From the NCBI RefSeq assembly GCF_003002915.1, contig NZ_PVTG01000014.1, forward strand, positions 62,001-126,000: DNA of 64,000 bases. The letters run 5' to 3'. Below, piece after piece: positions 29,942 through 37,316 of this stretch. The first letter of the stretch is position 1, and each line of letters starts with the position of its first letter. The notes beneath the pieces were generated by a model. That model saw only the letters and a program-made list of their open reading frames with translations, did no database searches and had not been told where the DNA came from. The position numbers and the translations under genes were made by a program. Source of the stretch: Geodermatophilus tzadiensis (lineage in GTDB: Bacteria > Actinomycetota > Actinomycetes > Mycobacteriales > Geodermatophilaceae).

Positions 29942-30322
29942 GTGCACGAGCACCCGGTGCAGCTGCGCTGGGGCGACAGCGACGTCTTCGGGCACGTCAA
30001 CCACGCGCGGGTGCTCGGGCTGCTCGAGGACGCCCGGCTGGCCATGGCCGGACCGGGCCCCGGCGCGGGCATCATCCTGGCCCGGCTGGAGATCGACTAC
30101 CTGCGGCAGGTCCACTACCGGGTCTCGGAGCACCTGACGGTGAGCAGCACCATCACCCGGCTGGGCCGCAGCTCGATCGGCATGCGCCAGGAGCTCACCC
30201 AGGACGGCGAGGTGGCGCTGCGCGCGGAGATGGTGCTGGTCAACTTCGACTACGCCGCCGACGCCACCAGCCCGCTCACCGACGTCCAGCGCGCGCACTG
30301 GACCCAGTGGCTGGTGGCCTGA
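29942..30322 (+). CDS. Acyl-CoA thioesterase, hotdog fold (4HBT)
   Basis: The 126-residue protein begins HEHPVQLRWGDSDVFGHVNHARVL, the 4HBT-family active-site segment with the catalytic Asp in WGDSDxFGHVNH. A hotdog helix, two strands (LTVSSTITRLGRSSIGM) and a final strand follow. It hydrolyses acyl-CoA thioesters by family knowledge; chain specificity is unknown. The GTG start follows the operon of small genes closely. Confidence 0.88.
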   Translation: MHEHPVQLRWGDSDVFGHVNHARVLGLLEDARLAMAGPGPGAGIILARLEIDYLRQVHYRVSEHLTVSSTITRLGRSSIGMRQELTQDGEVALRAEMVLVNFDYAADATSPLTDVQRAHWTQWLVA

Positions 30323-30351
30323 GGACAGGCGGGGCTGGGTAGGCCCCGCGC

Positions 30352-30777
30352 ATGCCCAAGACGACGAGGAGCGGGGACGCGAAGGCCGACGAGATCCCCA
30401 GCACGCTGCAGCGCTCCGACGAGAAGGCGCAGCGCACGTTCGCCAAGACGCACGACTCGGCCGTCGAGAGCTACGACGGCGACGAGCAGCGCGCCAACCG
30501 CGTGGCGTGGGCCGCGGTCAAGCACACCCACGAGAAGGTCGGCGACCACTGGGAGCCGAAGGACCACAAGGGGCCGTCGGACGCCCAGGCCGCGGGCGGC
30601 GCCGACACCGACCGGGAGACCAAGGGCGGTGTCGACGCCAACGCCAGCAAGGCCCACCTGATGGACCTGGCCAAGCGGCTCGACGTCCCCGGCCGCTCGA
30701 CGATGACCAAGGACGAGCTCGTCGACGCGGTGAGGAAGGCCAGTGACCGGGAGACCCGCAGGGCGCGGGAGTCCTAG
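30352..30777 (+). CDS. ChaB protein with Rho N-terminal-like tail
   Basis: The 141-residue protein has a ChaB domain (about 10-75: PSTLQRSDEKAQRTFAKTHDSA, then RANRVAWAAVKHTHEKVGDHW). A hydrophilic linker leads to a C-terminal SAP/Rho-N-like helix pair (ASKAHLMDLAKRLDVPGRSTM, TKDELVDAVRK). Such fusions are common in actinobacteria; a nucleic-acid-binding, stress-linked role is inferred. Its stop codon overlaps that of the convergent peptidase gene (shared CTAG). Confidence 0.85.
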   Translation: MPKTTRSGDAKADEIPSTLQRSDEKAQRTFAKTHDSAVESYDGDEQRANRVAWAAVKHTHEKVGDHWEPKDHKGPSDAQAAGGADTDRETKGGVDANASKAHLMDLAKRLDVPGRSTMTKDELVDAVRKASDRETRRARES

Positions 30778-32099
30778 ACCGCGCGGGAGTCCGAGACCGG
30801 CAGCGTCCAGAGCTCGCGCTGCGGGCGGCCGAGCCAGCGGGTCCCGCGCCCGGTGAGCGCGACCGCCTCCTCGAGCGCGAGGCGCACGCACTGCCCGTCC
30901 CACTCGGGGACCGGCACCCGCACGGCGAGCTCGAGGGCGTAGACGGTGTCGGGGTGCAGCACCCGGTCGCCGTCGCCAGGAACGCCGTGCTGGTCGTCCC
31001 ACCGGCCGATCGCCGGCCCGGCGCCGTGCCCGTGGACGCCGACCGGGTGCGAGTAGACCGCGGCCTCCAGGCCCTCGGCGGAGGCCGCGGCACGCGCGGC
31101 GGCGAGCACCTCGTTGCCGGTGCGCCCGGCGCGCAGCGCGGCCGCGGTCAGCGCCTGCACCCGGGTGCCGGCCGCCCACGCGCGGGACAGCCCCGGCGGC
31201 GGCGCGGACTCACCCGGCCGCAGCAGGTAGACGGTCCGCTGCAGGTCGGTGGCCAGGCCGAGGCTGACCAGCCCGGCGTCGCAGGTCACCAGGTCGCCGG
31301 GCAGCACGGGGGCGTCCTGCGGCACGGCGGGCAGCTCGACCCCGTGCCGGCCCCGCAGCGGCACCGCGGCGCGCTGGACGGTGACCCCGGGGTGGAACCA
31401 GGGCGGGACGCCGAGGTCGGCCAGCCGCTGGTGGACCCACCAGGCGAGGTCGGCGGCGGTCGTCGTCCCGGGGGTGAGCGCGGCGGGGGACAGCGCCTCG
31501 GCCAGGACGCGGTCGGTGAGGCCGTTGAGCGCGTCGAGGGCGGCGACCTCCTCGGGCAGCCGGGTCTCCAGCCAGCCCACGACGAGGTCCTCGGCCGGCA
31601 CCAGCCGCCGCGCGTGGGGGCCCAGCGCCTCGGTCAGCAGGCCGTGGTCGGTCACCGACAGCCCGTCGGCCAGGGCGCAGCGGGCGGAGACGTCGATGCC
31701 GATGCGGCGCGGGGCGGCCTGCTCGACGATCCGCCGCACCGCCGCCCACTGCGCCTGCTCGTCGCCGTGGTCGCCGTCGTCCTCGCCGGTCCAGCCGGGC
31801 AGGAACTGGCCCACCGGGTAGCGGGAGACGGCCACCGGCGTCACGCCGTCGTCGCTGCGGTGCAGCACCAGCACCACCCGGCGCCGGGCCGACAGCCAGG
31901 TCGCCGGCAGCAGCGTGGCCAGCACCGGGTCCTCGTTGTTCTCCCGGCCGACCACCAGCCACAGGTCGATGCCGGCCCGGTCCATGAGCACCGGCAGCAG
32001 GTCCAGCAGCCGCTGGGTCAGCCACCGGTCCCGGACGTCGGCCTGCTGCCGCAGCGGCAGCGGCACCGTCCGCGTCGGGTCCGGGACCACCAGGGTCAT
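30774..32099 (-). CDS. M24-family metallopeptidase (Xaa-Pro aminopeptidase-like)
   Basis: The 441-residue protein has an N-terminal creatinase-like domain (about 1-190, with DLWLVVGRENNEDP) and a pita-bread catalytic domain. All five metal ligands are present: TCDAGL, LATDLQRT, SHPVGVHGHG, YALELAVRV and CVRLALEEA. It is therefore likely an active dipeptidase or aminopeptidase cutting before proline. I chose the ATG at 32099, giving the usual length; a GTG at 32132 adds 11 residues without a better ribosome site. It shares a CTAG stop overlap with the ChaB gene. Confidence 0.9.
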   Translation of the reverse strand: MTLVVPDPTRTVPLPLRQQADVRDRWLTQRLLDLLPVLMDRAGIDLWLVVGRENNEDPVLATLLPATWLSARRRVVLVLHRSDDGVTPVAVSRYPVGQFLPGWTGEDDGDHGDEQAQWAAVRRIVEQAAPRRIGIDVSARCALADGLSVTDHGLLTEALGPHARRLVPAEDLVVGWLETRLPEEVAALDALNGLTDRVLAEALSPAALTPGTTTAADLAWWVHQRLADLGVPPWFHPGVTVQRAAVPLRGRHGVELPAVPQDAPVLPGDLVTCDAGLVSLGLATDLQRTVYLLRPGESAPPPGLSRAWAAGTRVQALTAAALRAGRTGNEVLAAARAAASAEGLEAAVYSHPVGVHGHGAGPAIGRWDDQHGVPGDGDRVLHPDTVYALELAVRVPVPEWDGQCVRLALEEAVALTGRGTRWLGRPQRELWTLPVSDSRAV

Positions 32100-32143
32100 G
32101 CAGACAGGGAAGCAGAGAACCGCCGTCCTCACCCCTCGGGAAC

Positions 32144-33250
32144 TCAGCTCCCGTCGGTGCGGGCGGCCCCGGGGACGGGCGGCGGGTCGACCCGCTCACG
32201 GGCCGGGGCGGACCGCGGCCGCGGCACCCGGGAGGTGGCCACCCGGTCGCGGCCGGCCTGCTTGGCCTCGTACATGGCGGCGTCGGCGCGGTCGACCAGC
32301 CGCCACAGCGCCTCGGGAACGTCCTCGCCGTCGACCGGGTTGGTCAGCGCGACCCCGATCGAGGCGGTGACGGGGTGGCCGTGGGCGCTGCGGCTGCCGG
32401 CCACCGCCGAGCGCAGCCGCTCGGCCAGCCGGGCGGCCTCCGACGGGTCGGCGACGAGACCGAGGACGACGAGCTCCTCGCCGCCGAGGCGGGCCAGCAG
32501 GTCGGTGGGGCGGACGCTGTCGGACAGCGCGGCGGCCACACCCCGCAGGACGGCGTCGCCGGCGGCGTGCCCGTGGACGTCGTTGACCTGCTTGAAGTGG
32601 TCGAGGTCGAGCACCATCGCGGCCACCCGAAGCCCCTCCCGGCGGGCCGCCCGCCAGGTGCGCGGCGCCTGGTCGACCAGGTGCCGGCGGTTGGCCAGCC
32701 CGGTGAGCGGGTCGCGCTGGGACAGCGCCTCGGTGGCCGCCAGCAGCCGCTGCACCCGCCGGCGCAGCAGGTACACGGTGACCGAGACCAGGACGAGCAT
32801 CCCGCCGTCCACACCCACCTGGACGGCGAGGCCGACCGGGCTCGGGTCGCTGCCGGCCATCGCGGCCAGGCAGGCCGGCGGGGTCAGCGCCATGACCACG
32901 CCCAGCATCCAGCGGTCGAGGAACCAGGCCGCGGCGGAGCAGGAGAACAGCAGCACCATCGGCGTCGCGTGGCGCACCGGGTCGTCGATGCACTGCGCGA
33001 CGACGACGTAGACGAGGTGGCCGAGCAGCACCAGCCCGAAGGTCGACCAGCGGCCCACGCGGCGGCGCACCACCAGGGGCACCGCCGACACCAGCAGCCC
33101 TCCCATCGTCGCGGTGTAGGCCCAGCCGGAGACGCCGTCGCGGACCGTTCCCTCGAGGACCGCGTTGACCAGTCCCGTGGCGCCGCCCACCACGAGCAGG
33201 GCGGCGATCACGAACGCGGCGAGGCGGTGCCCGGCACTGCCGGGTCCCAT
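32144..33250 (-). CDS. Membrane diguanylate cyclase (GGDEF)
   Basis: The 368-residue protein has about six N-terminal transmembrane helices (1-165) forming an unknown sensor. A coiled region (LLRRRVQRLLAATEALSQRD) and a GGDEF domain starting DPLTGLANRRHL follow. The active site is GGEEL, and a product-inhibition RxxD site (RPTD) lies five residues before it, so it should make c-di-GMP and be feedback-inhibited. GGAGGAGG precedes the ATG. No EAL domain is present. Confidence 0.93.
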   Translation of the reverse strand: MGPGSAGHRLAAFVIAALLVVGGATGLVNAVLEGTVRDGVSGWAYTATMGGLLVSAVPLVVRRRVGRWSTFGLVLLGHLVYVVVAQCIDDPVRHATPMVLLFSCSAAAWFLDRWMLGVVMALTPPACLAAMAGSDPSPVGLAVQVGVDGGMLVLVSVTVYLLRRRVQRLLAATEALSQRDPLTGLANRRHLVDQAPRTWRAARREGLRVAAMVLDLDHFKQVNDVHGHAAGDAVLRGVAAALSDSVRPTDLLARLGGEELVVLGLVADPSEAARLAERLRSAVAGSRSAHGHPVTASIGVALTNPVDGEDVPEALWRLVDRADAAMYEAKQAGRDRVATSRVPRPRSAPARERVDPPPVPGAARTDGS

Positions 33251-33419
33251 GGCCTCCTCCGGGAGATCCGGTCCGTCGGTACCGAGGGGCCACGCACGCA
33301 CGGGGTGGAGGATGCCGTACGCCGAGGTCGATCCGGCGTTTCCCACGCCAGGTGTCCCTGGGTCGGGGACGCGCCCGTTCCGCTCGCCGCGACGCCGACG
33401 GCCCTGGCAGGCTGCCGGC

Positions 33420-33890
33420 ATGTCGCACCCCCCGCCCGGTCTCGTGCAGGTGCGGACGCTGGCCGACCACCCGCTGGCCGGGTCCGGGGCCGCCGCGCTG
33501 CGCATGGTGGCGACCGGCGCGCTGACCTCCGGCCGGTTCGGGCTGGTGGAGTACCGGCTCGCGCCGCACTCGCCCGGCGCCGCCCCGCACTACCACCAGA
33601 CGTTCTCCGAGTCGTTCTACGTGCTCTCCGGCGAGCTGACCCTCTACGCCGACCGGCGCTGGCAGCCCTGCCGGCCCGGCGACTTCGCGCTGGCCTCCGA
33701 GGGCGGGGTGCACGGCTTCCGCAACGACTCCGACGAGCCGGTGTCCTTCCTCATCCTGTTCACCCCGGGCATCGCCCGCGAGGAGTTCTTCGCCGAGACC
33801 GCGGAGCTGCGCCGCAGCGGCCGCACCCTCTCCCCGGAGGAGCGGACGGCGTTCTACGCCCGTCACGACCAGGTGGTGGTCGAGGAGTGA
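33420..33890 (+). CDS. Cupin-domain protein
   Basis: The 156-residue single-cupin protein has motif 1 HYHQTFSESFYVLSGELTLY, with the metal-ligand His/His/Glu, and motif 2 PGDFALASEGGVHGFRN with the last His. The metal site is complete. Function (dioxygenase, isomerase or sensor) cannot be told. It is divergent from the diguanylate cyclase gene, and a 170-bp gap separates them. The C-terminal helix ETAELRRSGRTLS is typical of short actinobacterial cupins. Confidence 0.85.
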   Translation: MSHPPPGLVQVRTLADHPLAGSGAAALRMVATGALTSGRFGLVEYRLAPHSPGAAPHYHQTFSESFYVLSGELTLYADRRWQPCRPGDFALASEGGVHGFRNDSDEPVSFLILFTPGIAREEFFAETAELRRSGRTLSPEERTAFYARHDQVVVEE

Positions 33891-33945
33891 GCCCCGCCGC
33901 CGCGGGGCACGGCCCTCGGAGAGGACGACGTCGAGGAGGGGCGCC

Positions 33946-34131
33946 ATGGCGCAGGGACCGTGGTTCTACTGCCTGAAGCACCACACCGTCGAGGACCGGG
34001 ACGGCTGCGCCGAGCGGCACCGCCTGGGGCCCTACGACACGCGTGAGCAGGCCGAGCACGCGCTGCAGGGGGTGGCCGAGCGCAACGAGCGGCTCGACGC
34101 GGAGGACCGCGCGTGGCGTGAGGGCGACTGA
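33946..34131 (+). CDS. SPOR-like small conserved protein
   Basis: The 61-residue protein WFYCLKHHTVEDRDGCAERHRLGPYDTREQAEHAL... has the fold pattern of SPOR-type repeats (strand, GPYDTREQAEHAL helix). It is a protein type found widely in actinobacteria. Two Cys and an HH pair may bind metal. It ends 3 bp before the F420 reductase gene and is probably co-transcribed. Confidence 0.75.
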   Translation: MAQGPWFYCLKHHTVEDRDGCAERHRLGPYDTREQAEHALQGVAERNERLDAEDRAWREGD

Positions 34132-34134
34132 CCG

Positions 34135-34836
34135 GTGAGCAGCGGGGGCACCGGCCGCCCGGTGGAGGATCTCGTCGTCGGGGTGCTCGGCGGCACCGGA
34201 CCCCAGGGCAGGGGGCTGGCCGTGCGGCTGGCCTCGGTCGGGCAGCGGGTGCTGCTGGGCTCCCGGGACGCCGACCGGGCGCGGGAGGTGGCCGCGTCGG
34301 TGGCCGGGCGCGCCACCGCGGCGGGCGGCGCGGAGGCCTCGGTGCAGGGCGGGGCCAACCCCGACGTCGCCGGCGCCGCCGACCTGGTCGTCGTGGCGGT
34401 GCCCTTCGACGGGCACGCCGCGACGCTGGCCGGGCTGGCCGGGCCGCTGGCGGGCAAGGTCGTCGTCGACTGCGTGGTGCCGATGGGCTTCGACGACCTG
34501 GGCGCCCACGTCGTCGACGTCCCCGAGGGGTCGGTGGCCCAGCAGGCCGCCGCGCTGCTGCCCGACTCGGCCGTCGTCGGCGCGTTCCACCACGTGTCGG
34601 CGGTGCTGCTCGAGGACCTGTCCCGCCCGACCCTGGACGGCGACGTGCTCGTGGTCGGCGACGACCGCGCGGCCACCGACACCGTGCAGGCGCTGGCCGG
34701 GCGGCTCCCGGGCATGCGCGGCGTCTACGCGGGGCGGCTGCGCAACGCCCGGCAGGTCGAGGCGCTGACGGTCAACCTGGTCTCGGTCAACCGCCGGTAC
34801 AGGGCGCACGCCGGCATCCGCGTGACCGACGTCTGA
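34135..34836 (+). CDS. npdG: NADPH-dependent F420 reductase
   Basis: The 233-residue protein has the Rossmann N-terminus VGVLGGTGPQGRGLAVRLA and GSRDADRARE for NADP binding, followed by VVVAVPFDGHAATLAGL and AFHHVSAVLLEDL, all conserved in F420H2:NADP+ oxidoreductases (Fno/NpdG). It moves hydride between NADPH and the deazaflavin F420 in the cytoplasm. The GTG starts 3 bp after the SPOR-like gene. Its presence implies that the organism makes F420. Confidence 0.9.
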   Translation: MSSGGTGRPVEDLVVGVLGGTGPQGRGLAVRLASVGQRVLLGSRDADRAREVAASVAGRATAAGGAEASVQGGANPDVAGAADLVVVAVPFDGHAATLAGLAGPLAGKVVVDCVVPMGFDDLGAHVVDVPEGSVAQQAAALLPDSAVVGAFHHVSAVLLEDLSRPTLDGDVLVVGDDRAATDTVQALAGRLPGMRGVYAGRLRNARQVEALTVNLVSVNRRYRAHAGIRVTDV

Positions 34837-34845
34837 CCGCACCGC

Positions 34846-34933
34846 GCGTACCTCCCGGGCACTTCCGGGCCCGTTCCGCGTCGGGCGGGTCCGATCGGAC
34901 CGGTAGGGCGCGGAACGGGCCGAGGAGGTGCGC
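34846..34933. repeat. Compound palindrome upstream of the AbiEi-like gene
   Basis: A 13-bp perfect stem (34868-34880 with 34909-34921) encloses a perfect 14-bp palindrome GGTCCGATCGGACC (34888-34901). An outer imperfect 10-bp pair (34846-34855 and 34924-34933) extends it. It shares TTCCGCGT and GCGGGTCCGATCG with the element at 35952-36009. Confidence 0.75.
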
Positions 34934-35010
34934 CGTCCACAGTCCGCTCCCTATCCACGGCCCGGATCGGGAGCCCGCCGGGGCGTGCCGGCCGCCCGAG
35001 GCTCGGCGTC

Positions 35011-35940
35011 GTGGAACCCCTGCTGCCACCCGAGCTCGTCCTGCGTCGGGACGCCCTGCCCGGCGGCTGGTCGGACGAGGAGCTGACCGCCCGCCTGCGC
35101 CGCGGCGAGCTGACCCGGTTGCGACCGGGCGCGTACCTGACCGACCCCTCGTCGCTCGACGCCGTCGCGCGGCACCGGCACCTGCTCGTCGCGACGGTCG
35201 CCGCACTCCGCCGGCCCGCCGTGGTGAGCCACCAGTCGGCTGCCGTGCTGTGGGGGCTGCCGCTGTGGGGAGTGTCCCTGGACCGTGTGCACGTCACGCG
35301 GCGGCCGCCGGCGTCGAGCGAGGTGAGCCGGTACCTGCGCTGCCACGCCGTCCGGTTGCGCGACGACGAGGTCTCCACCGTCGACGGCGTCGCGGTCACC
35401 ACGCCGGCCCGGACGGTGCTGGACCTCGCGCTCACGCTGGCTGCCGAGCCGGCCGTCGTCGTGCTGGATGCGGCGGTGCGGCTGGGCCGCGTGCGGCGCG
35501 AGGACCTGCTGCACCGGCTCGACCGCGCGGGGCGCGTCCCGGGCAGCCGGCGCGCCGGGCGGGCCATCGCCTTCGCCGACGGCCGGAGCGAGAGTGTCGG
35601 CGAGAGCCGGAGCCGTGTGCTGCTGCAGCGCCTGGGCCTGCCGCCGTCGTCCCTGCAGCTCCCGGTCCGCGCCGCCGACGGGCTGCTCCTCGGCCGGGCC
35701 GACTTCGGGTGGGAGGAGGAACGCGTGCTCGGTGAGTTCGACGGGCGGGTGAAGTACGGGCGGCTGCTGCGTCCGGGGCAGGAGCCGGGCGACGTCGTCT
35801 TCGAGGAGAAGCGCCGGGAGGACGCCCTCCGCGACGAGGGATGGGGCGTCGTCCGCTGGACGTGGTCCGACCTCACCGTCGGGGTGCTCGGGCCCCGGGT
35901 GCGACGGGCGCTGGAGCGGGGGTGGCGTCGCAGCTCCTGA
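35011..35940 (+). CDS. AbiEi-like/DUF559 family protein
   Basis: The 309-residue protein has an N-terminal AbiEi antitoxin-like wHTH part (LVLRRDALPGGWSDEELTARLRRGELTRL...). The middle segment VVSHQSAAVLWGLPLWGV, and VDGVAVTTPARTVLDLAL, are very typical of actinobacterial AbiEi-like proteins. The C-terminal part resembles a Vsr/DUF559 endonuclease-like fold (ADFGWEEERVLGEFDGRVKYG, then a LRDEGWGVVRWTWSDL end). No AbiEii partner is next to it. It is probably a DNA-binding, possibly nuclease-like, stress or defence protein. Confidence 0.8.
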   Translation: MEPLLPPELVLRRDALPGGWSDEELTARLRRGELTRLRPGAYLTDPSSLDAVARHRHLLVATVAALRRPAVVSHQSAAVLWGLPLWGVSLDRVHVTRRPPASSEVSRYLRCHAVRLRDDEVSTVDGVAVTTPARTVLDLALTLAAEPAVVVLDAAVRLGRVRREDLLHRLDRAGRVPGSRRAGRAIAFADGRSESVGESRSRVLLQRLGLPPSSLQLPVRAADGLLLGRADFGWEEERVLGEFDGRVKYGRLLRPGQEPGDVVFEEKRREDALRDEGWGVVRWTWSDLTVGVLGPRVRRALERGWRRSS

Positions 35941-35951
35941 GGCCGGCTCTG

Positions 35952-36009
35952 CGGGCTGGTTCCGCGTGCTGCGGGTCCGATCGCACCCGCGGAGCCCGGA
36001 ACCAGCCCG
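35952..36009. repeat. Palindromic element downstream of the AbiEi-like gene
   Basis: A 13-bp stem CGGGCTGGTTCCG (35952-35964) pairs with 35997-36009. Inside, GCGGGT/ACCCGC (35971-35976 with 35985-35990) surround CCGATCGC. It matches the 34846-34933 element in TTCCGCGT and GCGGGTCCGATCG but with base changes that keep pairing. Confidence 0.75.
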
Positions 36010-36039
36010 TGAGGTGGCCGAGCGGGCGAGGATGGGGAC

Positions 36040-36399
36040 GTGCTGCTGGCAGGAGCGGTCGCGGTGCTGCACGGCGCCGTCGTGCTGTTCATGCTGACCG
36101 GCGCGCTGCTGGCGCTGCGCTGGCCCCGGCTGGTGCTGCTGCACGCACCGGTCGCGCTCGCCGTCCTCGCGGTCAACCTCGCCGGTGCGCCCTGCCCGCT
36201 GACCACGCTCGAGCTGGCACTGCGCGAGCGCGCCGGGCTGCCGCCCTACGACGGCGGCTTCCTCGGCCACGTGCTGTTCGGCCCGCTGGGGCTCGATGTC
36301 GCCGCGACGGTGACCCAGGTCGGCACCTACACCGTCGCCCTGGGCCTCAACGCCCTGGGCTACGGCCTGCTGCTGGCCCGGGGACGACCGCGGGCCTGA
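36040..36399 (+). CDS. DUF2784 membrane protein
   Basis: The 119-residue protein has about three transmembrane helices. The sequence VLLAGAVAVLHGAVVLFMLTG, then AGAPCPLTTLELALRERAGL and GGFLGHVLFG, matches DUF2784, whose CPLTTLE block is diagnostic. Its function is unknown. The GTG start is placed where the first helix begins. It lies between two long palindromes. Confidence 0.85.
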   Translation: MLLAGAVAVLHGAVVLFMLTGALLALRWPRLVLLHAPVALAVLAVNLAGAPCPLTTLELALRERAGLPPYDGGFLGHVLFGPLGLDVAATVTQVGTYTVALGLNALGYGLLLARGRPRA

Positions 36400-36405
36400 C
36401 CGGCG

Positions 36406-36473
36406 CGAGTGGGCAGTTGCGGTCGCCGCCCACGGCGTGCCGTCGCGTGCCGGCGGCCGGAACTGCCCACTCG
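36406..36473. terminator. 13-bp hairpin with a long loop
   Basis: CGAGTGGGCAGTT (36406-36418) pairs with 36461-36473 across a 42-nt GC-rich loop with its own smaller pairings. It lies between the convergent DUF2784 and panB genes and fits a two-way terminator. Confidence 0.6.
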
Positions 36474-36485
36474 GCGCGCCGCCGG

Positions 36486-37316
36486 CTACTCGAAGGAGTG
36501 CTCGGGCCCGGGGAAGGCCCCGCTGCGCACCTCGTCGGCGTACTCGCGGGCCGCGCGCAGCAGCTCCCCGCGCAGGTCGGCGTACTTCTTCACGAACCTC
36601 GGCACCCGGCCGCCGTTGAGCCCGGCCATGTCCGGCCACACCAGCACCTGCGCGTCGCAGTCGGCGCCGGCCCCGATGCCGACCGTCGGGATGGCCAGCT
36701 CCTTCGTCACCTGGGCGGCCAGCTCGGCGGGCACCATCTCCAGCACGACGGCGAACGCGCCGGCCTCCTGCACCGCCCGCGCGTCGGTGAGCAGCTGCTC
36801 GGCGCCGGCGCCGCGGCCCTGCACCCGGAACCCGCCGAGGGAGTGCTCGCTCTGCGGCGTGAACCCGACGTGTCCCATGACCGGGACGCCGTTGTCGGCC
36901 AGCATCCTGATCTGCGGCGCCACCCGCGCCCCGCCCTCGAGCTTGACCGCCTGCGCGCCGCCCTCCTTCATCATCCGCACGGCGGTGGCGAACGCCTGCT
37001 CCGGCGAGGCCTCGTAGCTGCCGAAGGGCAGGTCGGCCACGATGAGCGCCCGCTTCGTCGAGCGGGTGACCGCCTTCGTCAGCAGCAGCAGGTCCTCGAC
37101 GGTGACCGGCACGGTGGAGGAGTGGCCGAGGACGACGTTGCCCGCGGAGTCGCCCACGAGCAGCACCGGGATGCCGGCCTCCTCGAAGACGGCGGAGGCG
37201 TAGGTGTCGTACGCGGTGAGCATCGCCCACCGCTCGCCGCGCTCCTTGGCCTGCTGCAGGTGGTGGATGCGCACCCGCGCGCTCGACGTCCCGCCGTAGA
37301 GAACCGACTCGGTCAC
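36486..37316 (-). CDS. panB: 3-methyl-2-oxobutanoate hydroxymethyltransferase
   Basis: The 276-residue product is a normal-length Pan[38 protein letters not shown] (metal-binding Asp), [27 protein letters not shown] and [20 protein letters not shown]. It makes ketopantoate, the first committed step to pantothenate and CoA. Its GTG overlaps the nadE stop by 4 bases (GTGA), so it depends on nadE translation. It ends at a long hairpin shared with DUF2784. Confidence 0.96.
   Translation of the reverse strand: MTESVLYGGTSSARVRIHHLQQAKERGERWAMLTAYDTYASAVFEEAGIPVLLVGDSAGNVVLGHSSTVPVTVEDLLLLTKAVTRSTKRALIVADLPFGSYEASPEQAFATAVRMMKEGGAQAVKLEGGARVAPQIRMLADNGVPVMGHVGFTPQSEHSLGGFRVQGRGAGAEQLLTDARAVQEAGAFAVVLEMVPAELAAQVTKELAIPTVGIGAGADCDAQVLVWPDMAGLNGGRVPRFVKKYADLRGELLRAAREYADEVRSGAFPGPEHSFE

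Noticed and set aside
35011-35940. Complete AbiE toxin-antitoxin pair
   Set aside because: Only the AbiEi-like part is present and no AbiEii nucleotidyltransferase lies next to it, so I do not call a toxin-antitoxin system.
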